Shown: one piece after another, positions 46,620 through 58,839 of the stretch
Numbering within the stretch: position 1 is the stretch's first letter
Layout of the letters: the number at the start of each line of letters is the position of its first letter
NCBI GenBank assembly: GCA_029747015.1
Contig: JAKOGI010000823.1
Span: forward strand, 211,001-275,000
Direction of reading: 5' to 3'
DNA length: 64,000 nt
Source: Carnegiea gigantea
Taxonomy: Eukaryota > Streptophyta > Magnoliopsida > Caryophyllales > Cactaceae
The notes under the pieces: generated by a model
Databases searched by the model: none
Told to the model about the DNA's origin: nothing
The model's input: only the letters and a program-made list of their open reading frames with translations
Program-made: the position numbers and the translations under genes

Positions 46620-46762
46620 TAAGTTCAAGTATCACTTGAACTCAATCGGCGTTCGGTTCGCTTAAAATACCCTTCGGGGTCCGCCCTGCAGGGCATTACC
46701 CTTCAGGGTGCTATGACAGTGTGCGAGAGTTGGTGTTGGTGATTTTGGTCGAAGGTGGAGAT
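46620..46762 (+). repeat. Hairpin cluster and PPT before copia 3' LTR
   Basis: AGTTCAAGT, three bases, ACTTGAACT (46622-46642) is followed by GCCCTGCAGGGC (46683-46694) flanked by ACCCTTCGGGGT and ACCCTTCAGGGT. The purine tract GAAGGTGGAGA (46751-46761) precedes the LTR. Confidence 0.75.
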
Positions 46763-47274
46763 TGTTGGATTTAGCAGCCCAAAATCAGGCCTGCATATCC
46801 ACCACGGGTTTCAAGGAGTTTGGGCTACGGACCGTGGCGGCTAGGGTTTCGTTGTCTTAGCGGCTAGACTTGCTCATAGGGTTTTTTGCATCCTTATACC
46901 TCTAAACCATATATAAAGAGCCTAGCTTAGGCTCTAATACTTATCCCTGAATCCCAAACTAACAAGAAATACTTATAGAGTATTCTATTTCCACTATCTT
47001 AGATTTGTGAGAGAAGTTGAGAGAGTTTTGAGAGAGATTATAAGAGAAATTGTAATCTAGTTGCTTGATCGAATTACTCGTTATGATTGTAATCGCATTG
47101 TACTCACTCCTTCTCATAGTGGATTGTTTGTGCTCGTCGCCATCCATGGTTTTTTCCGCATTGTATTTCCACATAAATCTTTGTGTTCTTTATTGTTCTT
47201 CTTATCATTGTTTACTTTTGAATATCATTGTTTATCTTAACGCTTCTGCTATTAGTTTGCTCTAATTCCTAATA
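46763..47274 (+). repeat. 3' LTR of copia element
   Basis: TGTTGGATTT...CCTAATA; the terminal CA has become TA. TATA box at 46910-46918. Confidence 0.92.
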
Positions 47275-47775
47275 GTACCATTTGCTATTAATTTTTTAAA
47301 GACAGAGCACTTTGTTTAGTGGTAAAAGGAGGGTGGGTTTTATTCTGGGAGTCCCTTGGATGGGAGAGGGAAAAAAGGCGGACAGATTTTGAAATTTGTT
47401 AAAACAAAACAAAATGCTATATTGGAGTTTAGTGTAGCAGTTCCACACAGACATATCCTGCTTTATTTCTAGCAGCTGCACAGCTGTTACCTTCAATTGG
47501 TATTACTTTTACCTCCAAAAGGAATCACTAGTTAATAGTTATGTTTGTACAACCAAAACCGTTGACTAGAATATCCTTGGTCTGGCCATAGTGAGCGTCC
47601 AGAAATTTTTAGTAAGTTTAAAAAAAAAAAAAATAATAAGGAATTGATCCTACTGGTTATGCAGTGTGGTCTGTATCTGATCTTTTGGATTTGTAAATGT
47701 CTTTTAGCTCTGATTTTTCACAGATTCAGGCGTAAATCATGGGATTGCATAATTAGTAGTTGTAATAGTGTCATC
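47275..47775. other. Intergenic stretch right of the copia element
   Basis: AT-rich with a poly-A tract at 47620; nothing recognised. Confidence 0.5.
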
Positions 47776-47785
47776 ATTTGTCAGT

Positions 47786-47788
47786 AGT

Positions 47789-47820
<32 letters not shown>

Positions 47821-47822
47821 GT

Positions 47823-47865
<43 letters not shown>

Positions 47866-47984
47866 TACATATACATATATATATATATATGTATGCATAT
47901 ATGTGTGTGTGTATATATATACATATATATGTGTGTGTGTGTGGGTGTGTGAAGATGCGTTATATATACATATATATATATATA
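47786..47984. repeat. (TA)n/(CA)n/(GT)n microsatellite
   Basis: Alternating purine-pyrimidine tracts that abut the 3'-most recognisable ABCC exon. Frames across it are artefacts. Confidence 0.9.
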
Positions 47985-50900
47985 TGCATGGGTGAAGATG
48001 CGTCCAACAGTAGTCGAGTCAAAGAAGACCATAGGAGCGCTGACGATTGAATTGGTGAATCCCAAGAAGAAAGCTTTTGAGGCTTTTAATTGAAGTGTTG
48101 CTGTGGAAAAGGACCTCAGCGTTGTAAAGAACGTACTGAGTGCCCTGAAATCCCGGGATACATGCCAATTAGGGCAAAGCTGTTAATGCTACGCATTGGA
48201 ACTCCACAACCAACCAATATGTTGAAGCAGCCTGAAATACCACAAACTTGGCCAAATAAGCTTAGACTCAAGGAGGGTATTACCTTGGACACAAATGTAA
48301 TCCAAGAATGGCGTCCACCTGACATCCCCAACTTCCTTCTCTTCTTCAGTCAGCTGAACGGCAGGTGAGTCAGCTCTGGAAATTTCTCATTGCTTTCTAT
48401 GGTGATGGAAAATTCATTTTTGAGGTCAAGGGCGTGATAGTCTATTTCTCTTGTCCACAATGACTCTCCTTCAAAAGTCTTGATCGTGGGATCAAAGTTA
48501 GTTAAAATTGTGTTGCAGTCGGAATTCACAAGTCAAATGCTGTTCGGCTGTTTCATCAGTCATTAGCTGCCAATAGCTTCCACATAGGGGAGCTTAACAT
48601 CTTCCATAACCTGAATTTGAAAGGCTGACATCAGTTATGTGAAGTTCTAGTCTTCATTTTGGTTTCATGCATCTACTTCCAAACTGTGCTTCAGCTTTAG
48701 AGATCGACGTCAAAAGACACTACACTAGACTGCCTGGTGCATGGAGGGAAACTTTACTTCATTGACTGGTCTGGAACTGAAGAACACTCCAATGAAATGA
48801 TAATACAACAATAACAACTACCAGAAGCTCAATGCAGATACTGCTGAACGCTGAAGTTAGGAATGGGGAGTTCAAATATGACAAACAAAGACACTCTTTC
48901 GCCAAGAACCACAAAAAGTTCTTCAAAGATGGTTTTAGAGTATTTAAAAAGAATTGAAAGAGAATTATAGGCGAACTACGCAATGAAACTGGGAACTAAA
49001 TGCATGTAAGAAAGAGCCTCAGAAGGCAGAGAATGGTTACCAAAATCTTATCGACTTCAGACAGGTACCCCACTTGATGAGTCACCGGAATCACAGTTTT
49101 TTTTCTCCAATGCAGTGTTGCAGACATGACCATCATGCAATTTTATAAAAGACACCAGCTAGTAATTGAAATGAGATTTATATATTGTGTAAGATAATGC
49201 AAGAACTTGGGGCAAGGAAGCTGAGCTGAGAGAGTTGTTGAGTGTAAAATGATATCATACATTGAACAAAATTGCAGCTGTATGAGCATCAACTGCGCCG
49301 AAGGGAGATATTGGCATCATTATAAATGGCTCAAGCAATTTGAATCCTTTGTTTCTGACCCCACTCATGTTGATTCGTCGTTGACCTATCTCTGTCAGAT
49401 CACTATGGCTGAAAGACGGATATCTTTATCAAGGGCTGTTGCTGTCATTGCCTTGTTATATCTCTCTTCATCCATTGTTGGCTTACCATAGAGTATGTTT
49501 TCACGTATTGCCCCACTCTGGATCCAAGCTATTTGAGAAACTTGCGCAATTGATCCAATGACACCCACCTGAGCTCAAGATATAAAGAATAGAAGGTCAA
49601 AAAAAAGCAAATTCTCTGAGCATGTAGCTTTTAAAAGTATGAAGTGATTTACTAACATTTCCTGATATTTTCGGAATTTCTTTGAGAACTGTATAAGTGA
49701 GTATTTTCCTGCTCCCACTGATCCGCAAACTGCTAGTTTCTCCCCCTTTTCCACCTTTAAGTGATGTCCCTCAGTGTCAATGCATGCGGTTCTAGTTGCC
49801 AGGTGAAATTAACTGCTTTTATTGTGACACTGTTTACTGAACTTCCCATTTTGATGCTGCTATTTCATCGCTTTTGAGCTTGTCATCAAGCAGATAGGTA
49901 TTAATCCTTTGATGAGAAACCATAACCTGACTCGTGACAGTGAGGGCTTGAGGAATCGTCCTCAATGGTTCAGATATGGTTCTCAGATTTGCGAGGATTG
50001 TAAAAACTCTATCTGCACTCAAGGAGGCACTGTTTAAAAGGGCACATCCACTGAAGATATTATAGTTGGTGACAACCAGTACAGTATACGTCCAGAGGAC
50101 TTAATGTGCTGAGACCATTGCAGCCTGTTGAACTCATTCTCTCTTAGGGACTCGATCAACTGCTCAAATTTATCCTCTCATGACTGAAGCTTTATCACTT
50201 TAATGTTTAAATCTCTGAGATGGCATGTAGTCTCTCATCTTGAGATGCCATGATTTGTGATTAGCATTTCTGGAGAGGTTTAGCAAGTGGCACATTAAGA
50301 AGCCCACAAATGAGAAGAGGCACTAGTCCTAGAACAGCACCAGACCGCGCAACCCGTAGGAGGATTCCAATGGAGAGGAAGACTCGGAGGGAATATGTCC
50401 AACCAATGTGAAAACACCATGGAAACTCACCCCCGACAATAGGCATTGGCTGCTATGTACTTCACAACCTCGCCTGTAGAATCCCCCCTCCTCCCAAGTC
50501 TTAGTAGCTGAACTTGCTTTTTTGTACACTGCCACCATCGGAGCTGACCTCATCCTCATTCCTGTTCTCCTAGCTTAGAAATGGCAATGCCTCTGGGATA
50601 GTGACCTTGCCACCTTAACAAGGATTGTACGTACTACTAGGATTGTACCCTCTCTAGACTCTCCTCTTTTTTGCTTGAGTAATTCACAAACGCATAAAGG
50701 AGTAGAGGGGAAGCTACTGTTGCCATTGCAGTAATCAAGGCAAGTGTCCCTATGTGGATGCTGTCTTTCAAATAGAAGTTAAGGCCTCAGCAACTGGATT
50801 CCCTTTATTCTTTGTGTCCTTACACTGGAGCCATAAACTTTTGGTAAAAAATATTTGCTTCATCCTCAGAAAAGAGGTTCGGGATATCGCCAAGCACTGA

Positions 50901-51240
50901 AGGTCTTGAATAATCCACACAAAATAATGGATTAATCCAAGAAAACGTCAGCTGGCTAAAAGTGCTTGGTTTTTTATTTGTTTCCTTTGGTTCCTCATGT
51001 AGAAGAGGCTCTGACAATGAAGTTTGTGACTTTTCCTGTGTAATGTAGGTGTACCAAGGCACAGAAGAGGAGCAGAGAATTCATAAACGATAGGTTGTCT
51101 AGAATTGGAATGTCCTGATTAGTTAGCAGCATGCTGATATTCCTAGGCGAAACAAGCAGAAAGCAGCTTACCCACCATATGGAGGTGAGAATTCTAATGC
51201 TTTTGTATCTCTGAACAAGTAAGGAGGCCATCAATCAAAC
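47985..51240 (-). pseudogene. ABCC (MRP-type) ABC transporter pseudogene, C-terminus missing
   Basis: ABCC proteins export glutathione and other conjugates, in plants mainly into the vacuole. Reading leftwards: N-terminal membrane part at 50820-51240 (VQRYKSIRILTSIWW, then PSTFSQLTFSWINPLF, DIPNLFSEDEAN). First transmembrane domain at 50261-50815 (GTLALITAMATVASPLLLYA, RMRSAPMVAVYKK) and 49834-50022 (FTILANLRTISEPLRTIPQA). NBD1 at 49245-49800 with Walker A GSVGAGKYS (usual GKSS changed), [22 protein letters not shown] at the LSGGQ signature and AVDAHTAA. The H-loop exon is at 49035-49130 (LEKKTVIPVTHQVGYLSEVD). Start of TMD2 at 47985-48400 ([22 protein letters not shown]). Frame shifts, stops (for example TGA at 51235-51237) and a partial loss of Walker B make it dead. 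TMD2 ends at the microsatellite; NBD2 is absent. Confidence 0.85.
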
Positions 51241-52982
51241 TAAACCATGTAATCCCTTAACAATGTGACCGACCCAACTTCTTGTTGACATTTCCTTGTT
51301 TTCTGCTGTGATTTGGGATAAACTGTAACCTAAGTGTGCAATGCTGAGCATTGATTCAAAACAAGGCCATTCCGAGGCAAAATGGCCGTATCGGAAAGTT
51401 TGTTGAGTTGGCCGAAACTCGTTATAGCTGTGATGTGGAACGCGATTTCTGCATTAGAACAATTTTTCCATACTGCAACCGAAACCGTGATTGCGACTGA
51501 AAGTGCATTTTGAATCCCTGACGATGAGCAATGGACAACAGATGGACACATATAGAACAAACTGATCGTTTCTTGTGAAATTATAGGTTATGCTGTTTTC
51601 TGGTGGAAAATGCAAGGATAAATAGGAAAACAACAGAAGAATAGGTTTACACCATCTATGATTGTTCTTTGGATGCAAGAACACTCCAGTTTCGGTTCTC
51701 CTTTACACATTCCTAACGGCACTCCTGCATTTACATTGAAAAGATTCAAGAAATGGTAAAGGAAATCAGAATGGAGAGCACCACTTGTTTAAGGCCAAAC
51801 AAAAGATTCAAGAGTTCACTGAACTTATCTTTTTTTTGCGCTGTTCTTTTTTTGGGGGGGGGGGTTGTAAGGCTGCTACATTTGGTAGGTTCACACCCTG
51901 CATATATGAAAAACTCATGGTTTTGGATTTGGATCTGGGTTTCAGTTTGGGTTTGGGGTTGTTTGGAATGGCGTGGAAAAAATCATGCAACTTTTCAAGA
52001 AAAATGTTGCCAAAATGATATCATGAAGTTGGAGATGCTTACCTTCTTCGCTAGCCAAGGAAGCCATTAGCAGAGCGGAAGCTCCTTCACTGTTAGCCTT
52101 CTTGGTGAATGCTTATGAAATGTAGGAGTGCGCCATATAATTACTGAGTTGGAAATTGTGAAGAAAAGTCTCTGCAACCAATCATGTCCACAACCCCCTT
52201 CCACAGGGAGGGGAAGAAAAAAGGGAAAACGAGAAATTTTTTGATAACTTATTGTTTACTATAGAAATCGCTACCTATATTAGTGTAACCATACATCTCA
52301 ATACACGATCATGGTTCACTACTTAGACCAATGTGAACATGGATTACAGGGTTTTTTGCCTTAAGCTGACATTTCTCCGGGGATCTTTTAAAATATAGGT
52401 TTCTTCATTGATATGCAAATGATCATGTATAAAATGTGCCAGAAAACATCGACGAAGGACAATAATTTTGAATTAAAATATTGATTTCTTTGTTAATCTA
52501 TTTGTGCCGGCAATTAACATTCTATCCATTTTATTATATATTTATAGTAGTGCTCATCCTTAACCCTTCAGGCTAATTCTTCTGTCATTCTCCATTGATG
52601 TTGAAGAGCTGAAATAAGGCCAAATCTTATCTTTTTGATGCATCTTTTTGGGATTTGGTTTGTATAGTTGCCTAATCATTATAATGGTTGTGGGGTATCC
52701 TTCAGAATGTGCAGGATTGTGACGTTATATTATATCATGTGAGATCGTAACCAGATGGAGGCCATATCGGCCAAAATAAAAGCAGCCATTGTGCATTCTA
52801 ACAGCTAAATTTTGGACACCAATTAATCGATCATGTCCTATAATCATCTTTAGCAGGGCCTGCCACTAGTTCTGATTTAGATTTTGCACGTCTTCTTCTG
52901 ATAACTAGATTGATTATTAGTACATCAGTTAGCCCCTCCCCCCCCCCCTCTCTCTCTTATGGTGAAGATAAGCTGGTTTGGT
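51241..52982. other. Intergenic region, no supported gene
   Basis: AT-rich with a poly-G run at about 51856-51866 and a pyrimidine tract at about 52939-52958. Possible decayed 5' end of the ABCC gene near 51240-51330, otherwise nothing. Confidence 0.5.
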
Positions 52983-53249
52983 TTACAATTTGTGTTCAAA
53001 TGAGTTAAAGAACCAATCCAACCGAAAATTGAAACTTGGTGTTGAAGATTTAGGAATAGATTTTACCGTACACTTTGGACCTCGAAGTTTGAATGCTGCT
53101 TGGGCATTTTTAATGCCTTCATTAACGGATTGCAATATAAAATTCTGACTTGAGATCTCTTCTCCAAAAATGGTTTTATATTCTGCCAAAGAAACTAGAT
53201 CAACCAAAATTCTAAACTGTAATGCACGCTGATAGAAATTTATCTTCAC
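52983..53249 (-). other. Unrecognised 88-codon open frame
   Basis: Open from ATG at 53249 to a stop at 52983. Composition is protein-like (for example QNFILQSVNEGIKNAQAAFK) and not repeat-derived, but I recognise no family, splice structure or promoter. It may be an exon relic or chance. Confidence 0.25.
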
Positions 53250-54640
53250 TAGCTCATGTCTCCTTTTTCAAGTAGGAAATGAGAAAAAGAAAGCAAGAAC
53301 AAAAAAAAAAAAACTCAAAGAGAGGAGCGGGAAAAAATGGTAAAGATTGGCTTGAGGCTCACTGTAAAGTGCTTTCTAGTTAAGAATATTGTTTTCAGGA
53401 CATTGAAATTTCTTTTACAGCCTGTAAATCATCGATGAGTTCTTGTATCTCCCTCTCATCCTTTATAGTTACAAACCCCCCCCCTCCAAAACAAAAAAGA
53501 GAGAGAGAGCAAGGTTGTGCCATCCAACTAGTAGCTGTGCATTATGAATTATTAAATAGATGTCATGTTCATCACAATAAGCATTTAAGATCACACTTGA
53601 CTCTCTCAACTTCTTTGTGATTTTCTGGAGAGTTGGTTCCAAACGCATTTAGTTATAATATTTTATATATCATTCTTCAAATTTATAGTCTTATGACAAG
53701 GCCTTAATTCTTATATTTCTAGTGTGACCAACCGATTCAATATTGGAAGTGAAAATAGAGACTCTTGAAATTTCGGCCTTTGTACTTGTACATATAAGGT
53801 TGTCTTTGTCTAGATCGGTTCGAATCCTATTAAGGTGGAACTCCGACTGTATAGCGCCATTGTTACCTCTGAAAATATCCTACCCAATCATGGAGCCCTT
53901 CCTTTCCGTATCTAGTCTTTTTTTTGGGGGGGGGGGGGGGGGCAAAATGGGCTATGTTTTTTGAGTGATGTGGAAATTTTTCAGTGCGGCCAATGTCAAG
54001 GCTGTTCAATATAACACCAAATTAACAAGAAGTGGACAACCGGATTGCTTCAATTTGGATTTGATAGGGACCATCAAATGTTGAAGCAACAATGACTCTT
54101 CTAGCATTACTCGACAAATTGAACACCAAGGAGACATGCTGTACGTGAAAGGACTTCTCAGTCCGTATTTGAACTTGGGCACATCCTCAAGTGACAATGT
54201 CAACGACAGCAATCACTTGAAGTTACTGTACCTGGAGATTAAGGATGTTTGGACAACTGGAAATTAATTTTGTAATACTGGTTCATTAAAGGAACACTTT
54301 CAAGCTTGGATGTACACTCAAGATTAAAAGGTGTGCACTTTATGCAATTGGACTGAATGGTTGTTGAAGAAGACCCGATTATATTGAAGATGTGATTTGG
54401 ACTATCAAGTTCAAATTTGCAAAGCTGGATAAAGCGTGCATGGGATGAACCTTTAATTTGTAGTATCTGGACATCTTTTGGTTTCCTATGTTGTTTGCAC
54501 CTGTGGCTGGCAATTTCTGTGCCAGTCTTGTTTTTACTTTTCAGAAGAGCATGTACTTTTCCTCCCTCGATTGGCTTTTGTAAATAGCAAATGATTCAGG
54601 TCACTGAATCAACATTTCTGTGGATAGTAATGTCTATAGA
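53250..54640. other. Intergenic region, no supported gene
   Basis: Contains poly-G at 53926-53942 and mononucleotide tracts. A GGTTCGAATCC B-box-like word at 53817-53827 lacks tRNA context. No coding region supported. Confidence 0.5.
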
Positions 54641-54644
54641 GGTA

Positions 54645-54712
54645 AGATTACCTATAGTTGGATATATATCCCCAAGCCCCGCGAAAGTGGAACCCACATT
54701 GGGAGTTGTTGA
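54645..54712 (+). mobile_element. Possible SINE 3'-end fragment
   Basis: gaggtaagattac, ccccaagccccgcgaaag and cacattgggagttgttg in this order resemble the shared 3' part of plant Au/TS-type SINEs (GGTAAG...CCCC.GACCCCGCG...GGG.TTGTTG). The tRNA-related head is not visible. Confidence 0.4.
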
Positions 54713-56490
54713 AGATGAGTTGTGTCGATCGTGACTCATGAGCGCGCCCCTCATGCAAGATGAGAGATTCTATCAACACCTTGAGCTTTATCTAATTGGG
54801 AAAGAATATTAGGAAAATATTTCTTTTCCTCTATGTTTGTTTTAAGAGAAATACAAGAAAAAAATGGTGAAAATTTGATTTCATTAATTAACGATAATAA
54901 TATAAGAGATAATTGGAGAAAAAAGTGTTCCATGCTGTATATCTTTTATGACTTTAAACGCATCGGAGAGATAATGATGTGTTGCATCTAGACCGATCAG
55001 TTCGGGTGGGTAAGTTAAATATGGGTTGGATGTATTCGGATTCGGATAAAATGTCGGTTGGGCGTATTTTGGATTTGGGTAAAATACGGGTTTCAAGTCA
55101 AATGGTTTGGAGCGCCCTTTTTGTGAATTATTTCTTTTTCTGTCAAAATTAAAATCTCGATATATTTATTACTTAAAATTGTCTGTGTTTAATAAACAAG
55201 CATTGTAATTATAATTTCTTGAAAAATATCAAAAATATTCAAACTTTTCAATATGATATATGAACGTATTATACGGGTGGACAATGAATCACATTTTCGT
55301 ATATTAAAATATTAATAATAGGTCAGATCATTCATAGGTCGGCCTTTCTAAAGCATGTTAACAGGTTTGATCGTCTCGAACTGTTAATAACCTATTTAAT
55401 CATTTGATATTTCATTAATTTGACCTACCATTGCCTCATCATGTATGCTGTATTAGTGGGTCGATCCTAACACAAATACAAGTTGGTCCATTATCCAACA
55501 CTAACATTATGTTCGAGACCAATTAGAAGGAAACCAAACGAAAGAATATTATAGACGTACAATATATTATAATTATATATTAATTATAGCATCAAAATTT
55601 TAGGTTATCACAGAGTAGTATTATATAAAATGCAAAAAGATGTACACATTTCACTAAGAATGCAATGATATGACTTACACATTTTTAAGACTTGTCTTAT
55701 TCTAAATTGATTTTCTTAAGGATAAATAGTTACTTCTTACCCATTTTTTAAAATTGTTCCATTTATAAGTTGTAATGACGTTATTTTATGGAAATGAATT
55801 TGGAAAAGCATATGTACCATCGTCTAATTTACAAAGTGATGCAATAATTGTACAACATTTCTCTAAACGATTCGTTACAATGAAAAACTACTATTGTTAA
55901 AGGAAATTTTTTTTAAAAAAAGGATATGACAGTCGGGTCAAATGGTTGGGGTTGGGTTTGGGTCGGGTTTGACCTAAAAATTTGCGAGTTTTTTTATATT
56001 TGGTTTATTTCAGGTAGAGCAAATCATGTTCAAAATCCAATATTTTTGGGCAAATTCGGATCGAGCCAGTTTTTACCAGGCCTAGTTTCACCTGTTACAT
56101 AAAAGCTTGACCGGCGTCTTAATTCTACTGAGTGACGGAGCCAATTGTATATAATAGGGTTCCACTTTTGAACTTTTTATAATTTTATAATATCAATTAC
56201 TAATTTTTATGGGATGTTCACTTTTAACATTTCAAAGATGCTTATGCAAAATTATGAGTAATTTTCTTGTTGATGGATGCACAGGACCCCAGTAAGCTCG
56301 TCATGCATCCATCCTTGTTCGTACCCAGGGTGAAGAAGCCTTCCTTTTTTATTATTATTATTATTATTAAGCCAATAGGCTAAATTTGAACTACAATAGG
56401 AAATTCAAAATAAACAAAGGCACCAACTCAAGAAGCCTTCCTTTGACCTTTAACACTAATATGGGCTCCGCAATTGCAGTCAGGTCTTCC
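54713..56490. other. AT-rich intergenic region with GGGTCGGGT-type words
   Basis: Stretches 55000-55110 and 55925-56090 contain gggttggg/gggtcggg words typical of ends of some plant DNA transposons, but I cannot join them to matching termini. An (ATT)n tract is at 56350-56370. Confidence 0.4.
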
Positions 56491-56504
56491 TTTTGTCATT
56501 TCAT

Positions 56505-56534
56505 GGACACTAATTTGTGCCCGTACTTATGCAC
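56505..56534 (-). mobile_element. Possible Helitron 3' terminus
   Basis: On the minus strand CCCGTGCATAAGTACGGG (hairpin), then CACAAATTAGT: a hairpin followed after six bases by TTAG|T, close to the CTRR|T end of plant Helitrons. The 5' end would lie to the right, possibly near 58470, but I could not fix it. First base of the end motif is T rather than C. Confidence 0.35.
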
Positions 56535-58470
56535 GGGATATTTAAATCGTAAATCAATAAAATTAAATCAACATAAAATATGAAGTTTATAAAAGTACTC
56601 AAAGCTAAAAAACCTATAAGATAAACATAGTGACAAAGTATTCTTTAAAATAATTATGAATAAATCAAATACCAGAAGTCATTTTGTTGCTTGTATGTAT
56701 CAAAATTAAGAATATGAGTCAATAAGATCCATCCCATTTTATTATATTTCAGACAATTAATCCAATAATACCATATGTAGCAGGATATGTGAAGTAAATA
56801 CCATACTTATCGTATATATGCCTATGTTGGAAATCTAAACAACAAATGTAAAAACCTTCATGATAATGATGCACAGATATGCATTCAACTTCTTCAATCC
56901 AATACTAATGGAATGTGGATCTACCTGAACTGAAAGGCTCTTCCCATAAGATGCTAGATGATCTACAATAATAGAAATTTCCAATAACCAAATTTAATAT
57001 TGCCTCATTAGTGAAACATATGTTGGAAAAATCTTATACTAGAAAAAATTGTTCACCCACTGTCACATGTATAATAAATTTGATCGAAAGTCAATCTCTG
57101 ACAATAAACAATTAGAAACATGAGCAATGAATCTATTTCCATTCGGTCGAACCATTTAGAACTTTTTCACTAAGTGTTCATCCTTATTTAAATAGTGCAC
57201 TCATTTAACCCAGTGACATATCAACAAATATATACAACACAATCTTTTGATTTATTTGTCAACGTATGAAGGTTAGTAGTTAACTTTTTTATCTGAAGGA
57301 TGTAGACAAATGGAACAAACCCAAAAGCTAGAAATTATAAAGCAACAACTTTTTTTTTTGGTTTGTTTCTTTGGGAAGAAGCTTAAAATGGTTAATGAAA
57401 GCCAAAATCACAATCTGAAATGATATCATACATAAAAAAATCCATATTAAAAAAAGAAGTGGAGAATTTTATCTGAATAAGAAATCAAAATAAGAAATCA
57501 ATTAAATGGAAAGCTTCAAGGAAAAGGAGACCAAGTTAGAAGGCAATCAAAATTTAATAAAAATCTATATACAAATAAATCCATTCCATAGCTTCTCAGT
57601 TCCTACGGCGACAATGAATCACCTCTATCACATTGTTTCTTCAATTTCTTTAGATAGAAACCTTGAAAAAAGGGTTATCGATCTAAAGATTATTGTATTT
57701 ACCTGTTCAATCAAACAAAAAAAAGTAGCTTCTTCTTCAACATTTCCCAAAGAAATAAACTGTTGTTTTTTAAAGGTAAGTAAGTAAACTTGGTATATAA
57801 GTAATATTTATGTACAAAATATTGTAGAATCAGAAGGTCTTAATGGGGAAAAGAAATAGTGCAGTAAGGTCTGACAACAGATAATCTCTATCTCTGATAA
57901 AGCAACAAAAAAACAAATCAACTGTATCACATATTTGATGACGATACACAATTTTGGTAAAAAAGCACATAAAAAAAAAGCAAATTAAAATGAGATAAAA
58001 ATAACTATTGGCAAACCTAAGTAAACAAAAACAAATTTAAATCCAGATGAAGGAAATTATAACTTAAACAACTAAATTAAAGTCAGTACATTTGCAAAAC
58101 TTCCACATCCTCCCAATATAACCCCCAAAAATGGACAATGGTCAATGGTTTATTATCTTACTCATCCAAAATAATGAAATGAAAATTAGATCAAAAAAGT
58201 TGAAGAAAACGAAATAACATATCCCAACTTATTTGAAATATTAATACAGTAAGTCCCAATAGAAGAGTTGGCAATAATTAACTTAAGGAGCATGCAAATG
58301 ACAATGACAATGACAATGACGGCCATAGAAAGAGCTGGAGATCTAACAACATATCCTAATGAAAGAGCTCTCATTTATTAACAACAATGATGGCAACATG
58401 GCTATAGAAAGGGAAGAAGCAAAGTTGTTTGCATTGTCATTAGGGGGTAGGGGTTTCTCAATTTATAGAA
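56535..58470. other. AT-rich region, possible Helitron interior
   Basis: No supported coding region. A (TGACAA)n hexamer tract lies at about 58297-58320. Confidence 0.4.
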
Positions 58471-58839
58471 AGAGGAATAGTCTAAAGTTCCCGAGATTTT
58501 AGGCTCATGGTGGTTACAGGATTAATATAATTTATTTCATAAAGTTGAAGTGGTTGGAATTTGTTTTTTAATATTTTTTAATAAGTAAATGTTAAAGAGG
58601 AATAGTCTAGAGTTTCCGAGATTTTAGGCTTATGGTGGTTACAGGATTAATATAATTTATCTCATAAAGTTGAAGTGGTTGGAATTTGTTTTTTAATATT
58701 TTTTAATAAGTAAATGTTAAAGAGGAATAGTCTAGAGTTTTCGAGATTTTAGGCTTATGGTGGTTACAGGATTAATATAATTTATCTCATAAAGTTGAAG
58801 TGGTTGGAATTTGTTTTTTAATATTTTTTAATAAGTAAC
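58471..58839. repeat. 125-bp minisatellite, three copies
   Basis: Copies start at 58471, 58596 and 58721 (agaggaatagtct), period exactly 125, and differ at only a few bases. The third is about six bases short and runs into cgtggtc. Confidence 0.92.

Noticed and set aside
53817..53827. GGTTCGAATCC, a perfect tRNA B-box word
   Set aside because: No matching A box, acceptor stem or anticodon arm around it; not a tRNA gene and not enough for a SINE.
54985..56090. hAT- or Mutator-like element suggested by GGGTCGGGT words and caggcctag at 56078
   Set aside because: The two candidate ends do not form an inverted repeat and no target duplication was found.
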